From: Zygaena filipendulae
Lineage: Eukaryota > Arthropoda > Insecta > Lepidoptera > Zygaenidae
DNA: 64,000 bases
Direction of reading: 5' to 3'
Assembly: GCA_907165275.2 (NCBI GenBank)
Contig: OU015668.1
Location: 8,179,658-8,243,657 of the forward strand
Shown: positions 21,603-32,859 of the stretch, one piece after another
How the letters are laid out: every line of letters begins with the position of its first letter
How positions within the stretch are numbered: position 1 is the stretch's first letter
Position numbers and translations under genes: made by a program
Notes under the pieces: generated by a model
The model's input: only the letters and a program-made list of their open reading frames with translations
Database searches by the model: none
Told to the model about the DNA's origin: nothing

Positions 21603-21718
21603 AACATCAATGATTTCAACTACGTGACATTGGCGGAGTCACTGTGAGAAAGGCAACACCTCGGAAACACAGTGGAGCCATTTTTTAAAAAAAGAAGAAG
21701 AAGAAGAACATCAATGAT
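21603..21718 (+). mobile_element. 5'-truncated retro-insert in a perfect 12-bp target duplication
   Basis: AACATCAATGAT occurs at 21603-21614 and 21707-21718. Between them lie 92 bp ending in A-rich sequence and GAAGAAGAAGAAG. A long perfect duplication plus a 3' simple tail is the mark of target-primed reverse transcription. The body (GACATTGGCGGAGTCACTG, then AGTGGAGCCATTTT) looks like a LINE 3' untranslated end. It is a young insertion by the identity of its duplication. Confidence 0.8.
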
Positions 21719-22557
21719 AAATACGAGAGACATAGGTACATAATAAGTATAGTAAAATTGCAACTAAAATTGGTCTATACGTACGGTCCAGACGACGGTT
21801 TCGTAAATTTCAAAGACATTGCAGTGTTAGATATTATTTACATATAAATATTGTGATTTAAAAATGACATAATATATGGCACATCTAATGTGCATCTCAT
21901 GTATTCTTGATTACCCAACGAAAGGATACTTTATCCACCGGAATAAAGAACTGGTATCGACCAGAAATAATAATTTCGAAGGATTCCCGAAATTGATTCA
22001 AGACGCAATGACGTGCAAAACAAACAATAAACAACGTCATAGAAGAAAATAATTAATCAAATAAATCAGTTAAACATGTAGAACTGTTACAAGAAAAAAT
22101 AAAGAGCAGAGCGAATTACAAACACATCTGATGTGAAGTTTAAAAAAAAATTACATAGAATAAAAACTGAGTTGAATACAGTAAAAGAGTAATGTGGGAA
22201 CGAATATTGAAGCCCGGTTAAGAATTCCATATTAATACGAGCATGTCTCACGTTTCTTAAAAAACATAATACGATTTGAGAATCCATCAAATAATAATTT
22301 ATCCGCTTAACATAATATACATTCGCACACCCAATATTCTTTGAAGATTTTATTTCGTTCAATAGGTGCCTACAAATGTTACGAGTGTATTTTTTACTAT
22401 AGTACAGGCATATGAAAAACCGATTCAAATGTCTGCCTCAGTATATTTCATTTCACACATCGAACGATTCATTTTACAACCCATTCGTCATTAAATTCTA
22501 TACGGCCAGAAATAAAGGATATAATATTTGCTTTTATAAAAAAAGATGACGGATAGA
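21719..22557. other. AT-rich stretch, nothing recognised
   Basis: A 113-codon reverse frame (22087-22428) shows a hydrophobic but unremarkable translation. I do not support it as a gene. Confidence 0.35.
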
Positions 22558-22680
22558 TGTCTTCTTCTTCTTCTTTAAAATGGCGTCTATAATTATAATT
22601 TGCCAATGACAATGTTTCTTAATAATAACAATCTCTTCATCTACTTCTTCAATTATGGCGAAACGCCAATGACAATGTTA
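22558..22680 (-). mobile_element. Retro-fragment with GAA tail
   Basis: On the reverse strand ATTGTCATTGGCGTTTCGCC leads to a GAAGAAGAAGAAGA tail at about 22560. GCCAATGACAATGTT occurs twice inside. A related copy in the other orientation is at 25665-25775. Confidence 0.5.
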
Positions 22681-24233
22681 GATCGTTCCCCAAGTTAAAA
22701 CATGGCTCTCTTGAAAGTCAGTTTCCTGCTCAGGGTCCAAAATAGATGCTGAAAAGTGACTGAAATAACGAAAAACGTGACACGCGTGTTTTCGATACGG
22801 CTTTCACTCGTCAACAACCGACGGATAAATGTTATTGTCGCTGTAATGTATTTATGCTTGCGTGACAGAATGATAGGCGAGAAAAATGCCCCTGTCACCA
22901 GCTAGTAACTGATGTCATAATTTTTTTGCATCATAAATAACTACTTATTTTAAAACACGAATTCTTAAATAGTCATTTATAGACATTCATGCCAACATAG
23001 TTTAAAAACGAACCATGAGAATCACTACAACATTACAGAGAGAAATAAATTCTATACGCTTTACTTTTACTATTTAAGACCAAGTTTTTTTAAAATACTG
23101 TAATAGCCTGGATACAAAACAGGGAAATAATATTATTTAATACAAGTAAATCTATGTTAGCGTATGATACGTATAAAACTGTTGTTTGTCTGTTTGAATG
23201 CGAATAGATTGGATAGTCAAGAAATGAAACTGTGAGTTCGAAATTCCAAGAAAAAAGCTATTTCAAAGCAAATGCAATCGAATACCCTGTTATTCACTTC
23301 TGATACGACAGCTGAGTACCAATATAGAAACCAATATTGCTCAAGAGATTGCCAACAAAACTTTCTGGTTCTACTAACTTTTAAAAAGAGATCACCCACT
23401 AAAAAGATTTTAAATGACACCATCAGTCTTCATCGCTAATTTAAAACTTAGATAATCCAATTACTTTGGTTTTCATTTATGTTCCCATAAAGTTTTATTC
23501 TTAAAACAAAAAACAAGTGAGAACTTAAAGTTTACCTGCCTTACAAAAAAACATCTGGAATCTTGAAAAGTTGATTGAAACTTTATAACTAACCAGCTCC
23601 GATACAACAATGATCTACAGACCAGTGTATTTTTCTTTTATCAGTGAAGTTGACAACGGTCGCTGACTTTCTAACTTTTAAGTGATTCATTTTCCTCCGA
23701 GTAAAGTAGATGCAATGAAATATTTCCATTAGGTACATCAACATTTTTCTTTCGGAAGCTGCCTAGACATTCTTTTTTTAAATATACGTATATATATATG
23801 TATAATTTATCTTCTCGCAAACGCGAATCGAGAACTCGACGGGTTTGATTGATTACTTCGTGAATTAATTGTACCATAGACAGGGAAGCCTCGAACTCGC
23901 CGGATTATCTGAGCGGCATCGTCCGCCGCAGATATCGCGAGAAATTTTGTTGCTAAGCGATAAAATTCTTGGTATGGTATAGAACTTTGTAGTGTTGGGT
24001 GACATAGACGTAAAGCTTTCGTTATACTTTTACTTTGGGTGTAATAAATCTTCTGACCAACTTCTCGCGTCGTTTAAGTTGATGTGAACTATCAAGATTT
24101 TCTACTACTACTAATACTTTACTACTATTACTTCTTTCTGATGATAAAACCCAAATAAAACTAAAACCACTGTAGCCGAAAATCTACCCGTATGACTACT
24201 ATACTTTCTGATGTGCCTAACGAAATAGTAGAT
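22681..24233. other. AT-rich stretch, nothing recognised
   Basis: Frames at 22695-22898, 23217-23423 and 23671-23877 (all reverse) have no motif. No repeat boundaries seen. Confidence 0.35.
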
Positions 24234-24446
24234 TATGCACCGAGGGAGTAAAGCACTGTCTTACGTCATCAGCGGCATATTGAACCCTGAGCTTAACGAT
24301 GGACTCCATAGTTAAGCCCCGAGCGTAGCGAGGGTATTCAAAATATAACTCCCGAGCGAAGCGAGGGAGTTATGTAGAGTCCTGAGTGAAGCGAGGGGTC
24401 TAAGTTGCCCGTGACGAAGACAGGCTTTATCCTCGAGGTGTATACT
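24234..24446. mobile_element. Hairpin-array MITE with GAGCG(T/A)AGCGAG cores
   Basis: Imperfect inverted ends (GAGTAAAGCACTGTCTTACG at the left, GACAGGCTTTATCCTCGAGG at the right) enclose a string of self-complementary units. 24345-24373 has perfect ATAACTCCC/GGGAGTTAT arms around GAGCGAAGCGA. An imperfect unit at about 24277-24340 contains CCCGAGCGTAGCGAGGG, and 24377-24402 contains CCTGAGTGAAGCGAGGGG. Loop sequence is conserved while arms differ. No coding. Confidence 0.65.
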
Positions 24447-24452
24447 CTGCTT

Positions 24453-24725
24453 TTTATACTAACTGCTAGACATAAACCCTCTTAACACGGGCAGAGGGTT
24501 TATTCGAAAATAGAACTGGCCCCCACAGGCAGATCACATAAAAAGAAAAAAAAAAGCGTTTAGAGTTTTCCTACAAATAACGTTCCAAACTCAAATCACT
24601 TTACTCCCTTGGGAGTTTCATACAACATTACCTCCCTCTCTTGGGATGGGATGTAATGCCATTGCTTTACGTTGAGATTGCGTGATATGTAATTGGACAT
24701 TATCAAGCAGGTGGTATGAAATAGT
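24453..24725. other. Stretch with small palindromes
   Basis: CTCCCTTGGGAG and CTCCCTCTCTTGGGATGGGA are short self-complementary words that may be further relics of the hairpin arrays on either side. Confidence 0.35.
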
Positions 24726-24726
24726 A

Positions 24727-24852
24727 CATTGTTATCCAAGGGGTGAAAGTAACTCATTTAGTGCCGAGACGGGGTTTGGCGCCCGAGCGTAGCGAGGGCG
24801 CCAATAGTTCGAGGCACTAAATAAGTTACTTTCTCCCGAGGGTAACACTGTG
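24727..24852. mobile_element. Palindromic MITE centred on GAGCGTAGCGAG
   Basis: The arms run from ACATTGTTATCC to GGTAACACTGTG and include GAAAGTAACT and TTTAGTGCC with their complements. The centre is a perfect hairpin, TTGGCGCCC ... GGGCGCCAA (24777-24805), around GAGCGTAGCGA. It is nearly one complete foldback of 126 bp. Confidence 0.75.
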
Positions 24853-25326
24853 CTTTTCATTACGAATGCAAGGAAAGTCAAAATAAAAATAGGAATTAGC
24901 TAAAGAAAAAATGAGTGAAGATCGGATAGTCGCTTGACACTTTCCCACCTATTTCTTTTTCTTTGGCCGGCTAGCTATTCAGCCAGTTTTTTTTATTTAC
25001 ATTGTGGCGACCTAAAAAAAATATTTTCTTTAATTATTAAGTATTAATTAAAGAAAATAAAAAATATAAATAGGAATTAGCTTAAGAAAAAGTGAGTGAA
25101 TTTTATTTTAATTAATACCTACTTAAACTTTAGGTTATTTCAATTTTTTTTTTCTGGCCAGTACACCAGAATTGGCAGTATACATGTTCTCTTAGCCTTT
25201 TCTTTAAAGGATAACAGCTAAACGAAAAAAGAAACTCTATGACCATGTACCTATTTTCCATCATTCTTACTGGCGTCCGAACATCTTCGTTTCGATTGAT
25301 GACTGGTGGAGGTCGTAGCGAGTGGT
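24853..25326. other. AT-rich stretch with a local duplication
   Basis: AATAGGAATTAGCT followed by AAGAAAAA and GAGTGAA occurs at about 24888 and again at about 25070. Between them is a palindrome, TTTTCTTTAATTATTAAG, and its complement. No gene. Confidence 0.45.
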
Positions 25327-25563
25327 CGCCTGTCCAGAGGCGTCTCTAGCCCTTGTGGCGCCCGTGTGCAGCCAGTAACCTGGCGCCCTCGAGCGGGGTC
25401 AAAATGGAATACAAGTGGAATACTAACAGTTATACAGGGTGTTAGGTAAAATAGAGCAAATCTCTTAAGGGGTGATACGCTCGGCGCGCGGCGCCCCCTT
25501 AGACCCGGCGCCCGTGTGCGCCGCACACCCTGCACTACAGGTAAAGACGCCTCTGCGCCTGTC
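25327..25563. mobile_element. hAT MITE with perfect 8-bp target duplication
   Basis: The element 25335-25555 (221 bp) starts CAGAGGCGTCTCTAG and ends TAAAGACGCCTCTG. It is flanked by CGCCTGTC at 25327-25334 and 25556-25563, an exact 8-bp duplication as hAT transposases make. It is GC-rich compared with its surroundings. A reverse 94-codon frame across it is not a gene. The perfect duplication argues for a recent insertion. Confidence 0.9.
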
Positions 25564-25664
25564 GTTTTATTTATTCGATATTTTCACCATCATTCAGCAG
25601 TCATGTTTTCCAAGAAAGAACCGTTTTTGAGAGAGAACCGTGTTTTATCTTGTGAAATATCTAA

Positions 25665-25775
25665 CATGGTCATTGGCGTTTCATCATAATTACTTTAATT
25701 GCTGAAAATACGTACATTGCAGGCAGAATTAAATGCGATAAATCACAATAGATTGCCATAATAGAAGAAGAAGAA
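25665..25775 (+). mobile_element. Retro-fragment with GAA tail
   Basis: GGTCATTGGCGTTTCATCAT is followed after about 70 bp by TGCCATAATAGAAGAAGAAG. It matches the reversed copy at 22558-22680. Confidence 0.5.
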
Positions 25776-26012
25776 GATCAAAAAATTAGGTACATCACTT
25801 AGTCTTACCTATAAAACTTCGTGATATCAGCGGGAATTTTTGTAAGACTCTTCTATGTTAGGTAACCCGGTAAAGTGAACGTTACACTAAAAATTGACAT
25901 GAAAATTTAGTTCTCATAGAACCCAAAGTAGTTAAATACTTTTTACTTTTATAGAGTAACAAATGTAACAATATGTATGATAAAATCAATACGCGATATG
26001 AACAACGCACAT

Positions 26013-26058
26013 TTTCCGATAATATTACACAGGAAATGTCCTGTAATATTATCGGAAA
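26013..26058. repeat. Perfect 16-bp inverted repeat
   Basis: TTTCCGATAATATTAC (26013-26028) is exactly complementary to 26043-26058. AGGA/TCCT inside nearly continues the stem. No target duplication seen. Confidence 0.85.
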
Positions 26059-26391
26059 GTTTGCACGTAACTTCCACTACGGGTCGAATCTGTAACAGGG
26101 TTGCAGAGCAGTTAGAGCAACTAATGTAAGTTAGTTTACATGCATGGAAATCGGTTTCTAACCTCTCCGCCACAACATCCGCTTTCAATGTCTAACTATC
26201 CGCTCGTAATAACATACCTAGATGTGCTTTTATTTTATGGATATATTATTATGAATTACTTATTTCTCTATCACCGTTCCAATATTTAATAAGTAATCAT
26301 TAAATTAACTGTTCATACGCCACAACACCATTTTGTAATCAATTAACAAACTAAATCAATTTTCTTTCGGAGCTATTTCAATAGGTATACA
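26059..26391. other. Unique AT-rich stretch
   Basis: Nothing recognised. Confidence 0.35.
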
Positions 26392-26687
26392 TCTATACAT
26401 AAAACTTAAATTGAAGTGTCTATTTGTAATTCCAAAATAACAGAATTTCACTAAATTCATATGATAGTTTATACGGTACCTACATAAAAAATATATTCTT
26501 TAAATTTTTCTTTGTCTCTCTGTTTGTTCCGGCTAATCTATGAAACGACTGGACCGATTTTACCGGGATTTTCACTGACAGATAGCTGATGTTATAAGGA
26601 GTAATTAAGGCTACTTTTATTTTAGGAAAAAATATTTCCTGCGGGAATTCCGAAACTCACGCGGGTGAAACCGCGGGGCACAGCTAC
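26392..26687 (+). mobile_element. Helitron, TCTATACATA head
   Basis: 296 bp from A|TCTATACATAAAACTTAAAT to CCGCGGGGCACAGCTAC|T, with terminal CTAG changed to CTAC. It is the empty counterpart of the copy at 106-632, with no mariner MITE inside. Confidence 0.8.
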
Positions 26688-27635
26688 TTTTATATAATAT
26701 ATTAAGATAGAGAACATAAAACTGATCAAAAACTGTCTTGTTATCGCTATAAAGTAGGTACAAGTTTATTATCGCACCCAAAACGTTTGCAACGTAGCAG
26801 AAAATCGCGTAGCTGCTACGCCGTAGCCAACGTAGCATTAATTCCGTAGTGGACGATGTGTTTTTCGGTTGATAATATCATGAGTTCATAGACACATAAC
26901 TGATACCCAAAGGTAAAGGCTTCTTAAACTAGTTCAAATTAAATTCATGATCATTTTAATTCCTACTTTGTTAATTTCTTGCCTTGAATAATAACTATTT
27001 AGTATTTTCATAAACCTGTATTTTTTTCCTTGCTGTTATCATTATAACTTTCGTGTATATTATACCATTGTATTCAAAAAGCACTTTTTAAAAACAACAT
27101 GAAATTAATTTATGAAATATGTAGGTGCCATGTTGAAAAACATTTACTCACGCCCAAGACTTGAAATTATAATCTCTGAAATTATTTGCAAAAAACAAAT
27201 TTAGTGTATGATATAATTAATTAATATATAATTATAATTTTTCCATAAAAACTAACTTTTGCTGCCTTGATTATCTTGTCGTAGGTACATGCCATTTCTA
27301 GATTATCATTTCCAACATAAATGTTTGTTCCGGTAATTCTAATTCAACAATAATAAATAATTTAACATTACCGCGACTTGCAACTATGACATAAAAGTTT
27401 ACATAACGCTAATGTTTTATTCAAATTACAGTTTTATAGATCTAGTACGAGCTACATTAGAAGCGACATTACTTGCGACATCTGGCGCCCTAGTCAATAA
27501 GTTCAGTGTAACTACGCACTGCGAGAGATATTACAGCAATCTGTGGGTAATTTCAGGATGAAGTTTATGGTATAATTATTAATCAAAAGTTTTTTACTGT
27601 ATAATCCTAACGCCTTACTCTTGTAAATGATTTGA
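26688..27635. other. AT-rich stretch, nothing recognised
   Basis: A GC-balanced patch (27440-27540) contains ACATCTGGCGCCC, which resembles words near retrotransposon primer sites, but no LTR was found. Confidence 0.3.
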
Positions 27636-27815
27636 GACTGATTTCGATTTTGATTTGACTTCGATTTGATTTCACCTCGATGTCATTTTAGTACATACTT
27701 TTGGATCGAAATCAAATCGTATTTGGGACGTCCGACAAGTCAATAACACGACTCCTATATTGAAATCGAGAAAGTTTCGATTCGAGTTCGATTTGATCCT
27801 AACACGATTACGTTA
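27636..27815. repeat. Cryptic TCGATTTGATTTC repeat patch
   Basis: GATTTCGATTTTGATTTGAC and GATCGAAATCAAATCG, then TCGATTCGAGTTCGATTTGA, are variants of one word on both strands. It is a degenerate low-complexity or foldback patch. Confidence 0.45.
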
Positions 27816-28071
27816 AGAGTATGACCCTTACTCAATCGAGTCAAGAGTAAGCCGGCTGTTTAATGAAAGACATTTTATAACTATGTTCTATTATGGCAAT
27901 ATTTTAGGCGTTTTAACCTTTTAAATAATCGCTAACTCATAGAAAACTAAGGAACGAATCGTCATGTTACGTGGTCACAATAAAATCGTCCAATCAAAAG
28001 TCCGGTTTTGCCGGGCTACGTGAGTCGTGATGTAATGATTCCGTTCGTTAGATTTCTATGCGTTAACAATT

Positions 28072-28386
28072 GGCTACTTGACAAAAACTTTTTTTAGTCC
28101 GTCTTGTAGATTACTAAAAAATATTGGACACGTATTTTTTCTTTTTTTACGTAATCAAAAAATAACGGCGATACATTGAGTTGAAATTTCGCGTGGCGTC
28201 ACAACCCGGTGCAGTTTGCATATATTGAATATTGACGTCACGAGTCCCCCACCCAAAACGTTAATGCGCTTTATCCATGTTTATTTTCATTAATTTGAAA
28301 AAGCAAAAAATACGTGTCTATTATTTTTTTATTTTCTAACTGACGGACTAATTAGAATTTTGATTTTCATAACCTGGAGAATACCC
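28072..28386. mobile_element. CRE-bearing MITE, copy 2
   Basis: 315 bp from GGCTACTTGACAAAAAC to GAGAATACCC. Inner words TTTAGTCCGTCTTGTAG and CTGACGGACTAATTAG are present. One CRE site is mutated (GGCGTCAC), the other reads TTGACGTCAC. Confidence 0.75.
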
Positions 28387-30537
28387 AGTTAAAGATTGCC
28401 AACTTGGATAATGAAGCATTGAGCTAGATATTTTTATTAATTTGGGTTTTATATTCTATTCATATATACAGTCATCATCAGAAAGTTTCGGTAGTGAAAA
28501 ATTAAAAAAATCATTTGGATACAGAGCACCTCGCCCTGCTTACGTAGTGCACTACTAGTATGCTCCGTAATTGAAAAAAAATATTAACCCGTTCAGAAAC
28601 GTTCAAAGATGCTACTAGAAAATAAGTTTCTCTACAAATTGAAAACCAAAAATTTAACAATTCCTAAAATTAAGAAAACCGGGTAGGCCTTAAAATAAAT
28701 ATATTTTCACCCACTTTTATTAAATGTATAATGTGTGTAATTATGTTTTTTTTTTCTATAACGAAAAAATACATAGCTTAAGCTAGGCAAATAATGCAAA
28801 TAAATAAATTAATATAGGTAAATAATGTTATATGGGTAATATGGGTTTAAATTTAATATGGGAAGGATTTTCCCATAGTAACTTTATCACATATAGGTAC
28901 CTAAACATCATTTTGTTGTCAACATAAGGATTTTTACGCAACTAGGTATTGTAAACATTATGTCGAATACGAGTATGTAAGTATAACCATACTGAGTAGA
29001 TACGTACGCAGTTGCCCAAAGTTTTGTCAACTTTTCGTCATAGTCACAAATGAGTTGGTTGTGGTCAAAAACGACTGGCGCCAACAAAGAGTGGTCGCAC
29101 TACTCAAAACTTCAACTCAATAGCAGCCCTGTGGTTATATAAACTCTCCCACTCAAATTACCAACTCTAGCAGTAGTGTGGTTATCATATACTTACTTTT
29201 CAATATACAATAAATACATATATATATATACAAAGTGGAGACGACAATACGACAATAAATGAAAACACCGAAAATACGAACATATTAGAGTATAATAACA
29301 TTTTTACAATATGGAGGTTCTTTAGTATTTATCTATCTGTGATAACTGAGTTACCTAGGAAAAAAATACAGGATGAAGATTTTTTTTATAAATGAGCGAT
29401 TTCGCGTCGGTATTTGGGATTATTTGATAGTTTGAACGTCACTTACGAGCAATTCAATACACAATATAGTAGTATGTAACAACCCTAATGATGTGTATAA
29501 GATAAGTTTTTTTTTCTCTTCAACTTGGATTATTTTAAACGTCATAATGAGTTTATGCATTCGTATTTCATAAGACAATGTTCAGCTGCTACGGGTCACT
29601 TGTATTTCAGCAACTTTTGATTGCACAGTTCAAGCGCTGGCAAATAGTTACGAGTTACAGTCAACAATCATGAGTTCCTAGTAGTTGTGAGCACTGTTCG
29701 AAGCACTGACAAACTTGGGTTAGACTTAGGTCATACTTCTCTCTTAAAGAGAGTTATTTAACTTTACATCACGTCCATTTTAATTTCGACTTAACTGGCA
29801 GTGTGTAAAGTTGAAATTTCAATGGAATAAACTTCCGATGTATGGTAATACCTAATACCTACATTCTAGCGTGATATATTAACTTAAGTATGAATTTAAG
29901 CAAACGAACAATCTCCTCCACCAAAAAAAATACGAAACCCGTTCTTTAAAAGTAGTTTTTAGTTTTGTACCTCGCACTTCCCTTGGTACGTTGCGCCTGT
30001 GATAATTTCATGATTAAATACTCTACCTAAGTAGGTATGTAAATATAGTGAAATTTAAAAAAAATATAGGTATAGTGGGATGTCATACTTATTAATATTT
30101 CTGATGAACTTTTTGAATATGATTTATGCTGCGAAAACAAAATATATCTACTAATAAAATGACTAAAATTATATTTAGAGGCCATACCTAATAAGGCTTA
30201 AATTTAAGCAGCTTAATAATTTCCCATAATCATTCTATTTTAATTAATTTCCCTTACCTAATTTTTAATACGTAAACAATGGATAGAGTTAAAACTGTTG
30301 TTTTAAAATTTCGATAGATACCTTAATAAACTTTAATAGAAATCGGTTTATGGGAAACAATGTTTGGGGAATAGGCATCGTGACTGCTTAATTAAGATAA
30401 GACGGAGCCGATGAAGTCTTAATAGGCACTTACAAATCCCTGCGCACCTACTTTCATCCGAACTCTAGCGCCTAACTTGCGAATCAGGCGACTGCCAAAT
30501 TGCTTTACGAATATAATTTTCAATTTTTAGTTAAATA
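28387..30537. other. Long AT-rich stretch, nothing recognised
   Basis: About 2.1 kb without transposon ends or frames over 60 codons. A TATATATA run lies at 29219-29229. This is a candidate for old single-copy host DNA. Confidence 0.35.
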
Positions 30538-30825
30538 CTAGCTGTTTCCTGCGGTTTCATCCGCGTTAATTTCGGAGATCCCGCGGGAATTCCAGGACAA
30601 AAGTACCCTGTGTCCTTCTCTGTACTCCTAACAACGTGTATGCAAAATTTCATGACGATCGGTTGAGCCATTAAGGCGTGAAAGCGTAACAGACAGACAG
30701 ACAGACGGACAGACAAATTATTTTTTGATGTACCTAAGTACCGTATATAATTTCATGTGCGTTTAGTGAAAAGCTGTTAATTTGAAATTACAAGCAGACA
30801 CTTCAATTTTATTTATATGTATAGA
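30538..30825 (-). mobile_element. Helitron, full length 288 bp
   Basis: On the reverse strand A|TCTATACATATAAATAAAAT ... CTAG|T. It has the same head as 106-632 and 26392-26687 and a run of CTGT/GACA units in the middle (30688-30712). Confidence 0.8.
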
Positions 30826-31027
30826 TAGAATATACAAATTATTGTATCTACACCTCTCTCCGCGGTTTGCCTCGAGATTTTCCTTTTTTAATCATGGTTT
30901 ATACATATTACCTACTCCTGAAATTTGTGTGTATTCAAAAATATCCGCGGAAGAATAGCCTTCGCCAAATATGGACGAATTTTCCTGATCTAATTGATTC
31001 ATGAAAATTCTTTAAACATAAAAGAAT

Positions 31028-31263
31028 AACTGGACATAGATAAGCCATAGTGTGTTAACCCACACTTGAGAAATTTTGAGTAAATCGTGTTTTAAAATTA
31101 TAGCACCATTTTGTGTGTGTTTTTTTTTATATTTCACATTTTTTTAGTATTTATACAATGTAATAAGGTAAACACATTATTATAAAACGTTCTGTAACCC
31201 TCAATAAAGCGTTCTGTATCAATAACCTAATTTTGTAGGTTAACATGTTATCGGCGTCCAACT
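31028..31263. mobile_element. MITE with GGAC/GTCC ends, 4-bp duplication AACT
   Basis: The element 31032-31259 (228 bp) begins GGACATAGATAAGCCATAG and ends GTTATCGGCGTCC. The subterminal TGTTAACC/GGTTAACA words are inverted. AACT is present at 31028-31031 and 31260-31263. Further copies lie at 35802, 36391 (damaged) and 52338. No coding, and the superfamily is unknown. Confidence 0.8.
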
Positions 31264-31597
31264 AAGCTTTTAGATTCCCCACTTTAGGATCGCAACAGCT
31301 GGGATAAGCCAACACTGTATGGATGTGTGGAAGATAGAATTTCCCAAACGCTTTCGAATTGCTTCTAAAACAAAACATCCGCATAATATTTCATGAAATA
31401 CAAGTACATAAGATAAAACAAAGAAAGTGGCTTCTGTGGTGGCTCTTCAGTGAAACGAGACCTTTTTGTAGCTCAATAATTAGTTAAAAGTTAAATTTAA
31501 ATGTATTCATGTTGCAATGTAGAACGGTGGTTAGGATCCGGTATCAAATGTCACCTAACAGTTAGGTATATAGGTACCTACCCATTAAATTACTTAC
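31264..31597. other. Unique stretch, nothing recognised
   Basis: No repeat or coding evidence. Confidence 0.35.
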
Positions 31598-31840
31598 TCA
31601 CCGCCGCACTCAGATTCGACTTTAATGATTACTTAGTTAAGTATAGATTTTTAAAACAAAACTGCCGCAATCAGACAAGTTTAATAAATTAATGTAGATT
31701 GGCATCTAACTAATTAAATTACATCTCATTAAATGCCAATTAACACTAATTTACTGAACGTATCTAATTGCGGCAGTTTTGTTTTAAAAATCTATACTTA
31801 ACTAAGTAATCATTAAAGTTGACTCTGAGTGCGGCCGTCA
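31598..31840. mobile_element. Foldback MITE, CCGCACTCAG ends, duplication TCA
   Basis: Almost the whole element (31601-31837) is one hairpin: the left arm CCGCACTCAGATTCGACTTT and on through TTTTTAAAACAAAACTGCCG is complementary to the right arm. TCA flanks both sides. A sister copy at 40665-40877 is flanked by TTA. Three-base T-N-A duplications resemble those of PIF/Harbinger elements. Confidence 0.8.
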
Positions 31841-32341
31841 GTCAGCAATATTTATTTAACAATTTATTTAGGGTATTCACCAAATATTCCCAAAAGTTTA
31901 GCGGGTATCCAAAAATTAATTTATACAATGAAATATTATCCGGCCTCCGCTAGATTAGTTTCGTATTAAAACATACTTTCATCCGACATCATTATACCCA
32001 GCCTCCTTGACCTACTTTCAGCGGAAACGGAAATTGCGGATTCGATTTCCAACGGAAGATAAGAATCGAGATGATATCGATAGGTATAGTTATCGATCAG
32101 AACGATGATACTGAAAGTATTGTTTTTAAAATTATTTTATTTAGGCACGAAATGTAACTGGAAGACAAGATTCGGAAAATGGAAATTTCATCAATCCATT
32201 GACGTTATAAATTACTATCTAACCACTCTTAATACAAAGAGTAAAAAAAAAAAGCTGCTGGTTCTGAAATCATGCGGCATCAATATTTATAATGGAATTT
32301 GGCAAATTTTCACAACAATCTAGTAGTTCCAAAAAGGTAAA
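31841..32341. other. Unique AT-rich stretch
   Basis: A 72-codon frame (32105-32323) has no motif. Nothing else. Confidence 0.35.
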
Positions 32342-32588
32342 TCTATACATATAAAATGCTTTGTCCTGCATGAATGACTGACTGACGGATCAACGCACAG
32401 CCTAAACCGCTGATCGTAGAGACCTAAAACTTGGGAGATGTGTTCTTTGTATGACGTAGACATCCGTTAAGAAAGGATTTTCTGGAATTCAACCCCTAAG
32501 GGGGTGAAAAGGGGGGCAAAGTTTGTATGGAACAATTCCGCGGGAACTGCGAAATTATCGCGGATAGAAAGCGCGGATCAGGGAGTTG
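32342..32588 (+). mobile_element. Helitron, TCTATACATATAAAATGC head, damaged 3' end
   Basis: The head and body (GGATCAACGCACAGCCTAAA, then AACCCCTAAGGGGGTGAAAA) match the intact copy at 55641-55878. The 3' end has decayed to GCGCGGATCAGGGAG, so CTAG is lost. Confidence 0.7.
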
Positions 32589-32859
32589 ATAATAAAATTA
32601 AGGGCAATGTACATTTTGGTCAGGGATTCGATTTCCAATAGAGAAAAAAGTTTTGTGCATCGATTTTTATCTTCGGCTATACAGACATGTACATAGATGT
32701 CCTTTTTTAGGATGTTATAACCTATACAAGTGCAACTGCAAGTCATATCAGTCTTACATATATAGGTAGGTACTCGTATCACCATCTCATGAAGTGTTTC
32801 GTAAATTTTTTTATAGCATAATTTCTGATTTAAATAACAAATATCTGGGTCACCGAGCT

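Noticed and set aside
25251..25535. Arg-rich 94-codon reverse frame
   Set aside because: Lies mostly inside the hAT MITE with its 8-bp duplication, and its Arg/Pro content reflects GC-rich transposon DNA.
27480..27560. LTR primer site from ACATCTGGCGCCC
   Set aside because: No LTR borders, poly-A signal or repeat nearby.
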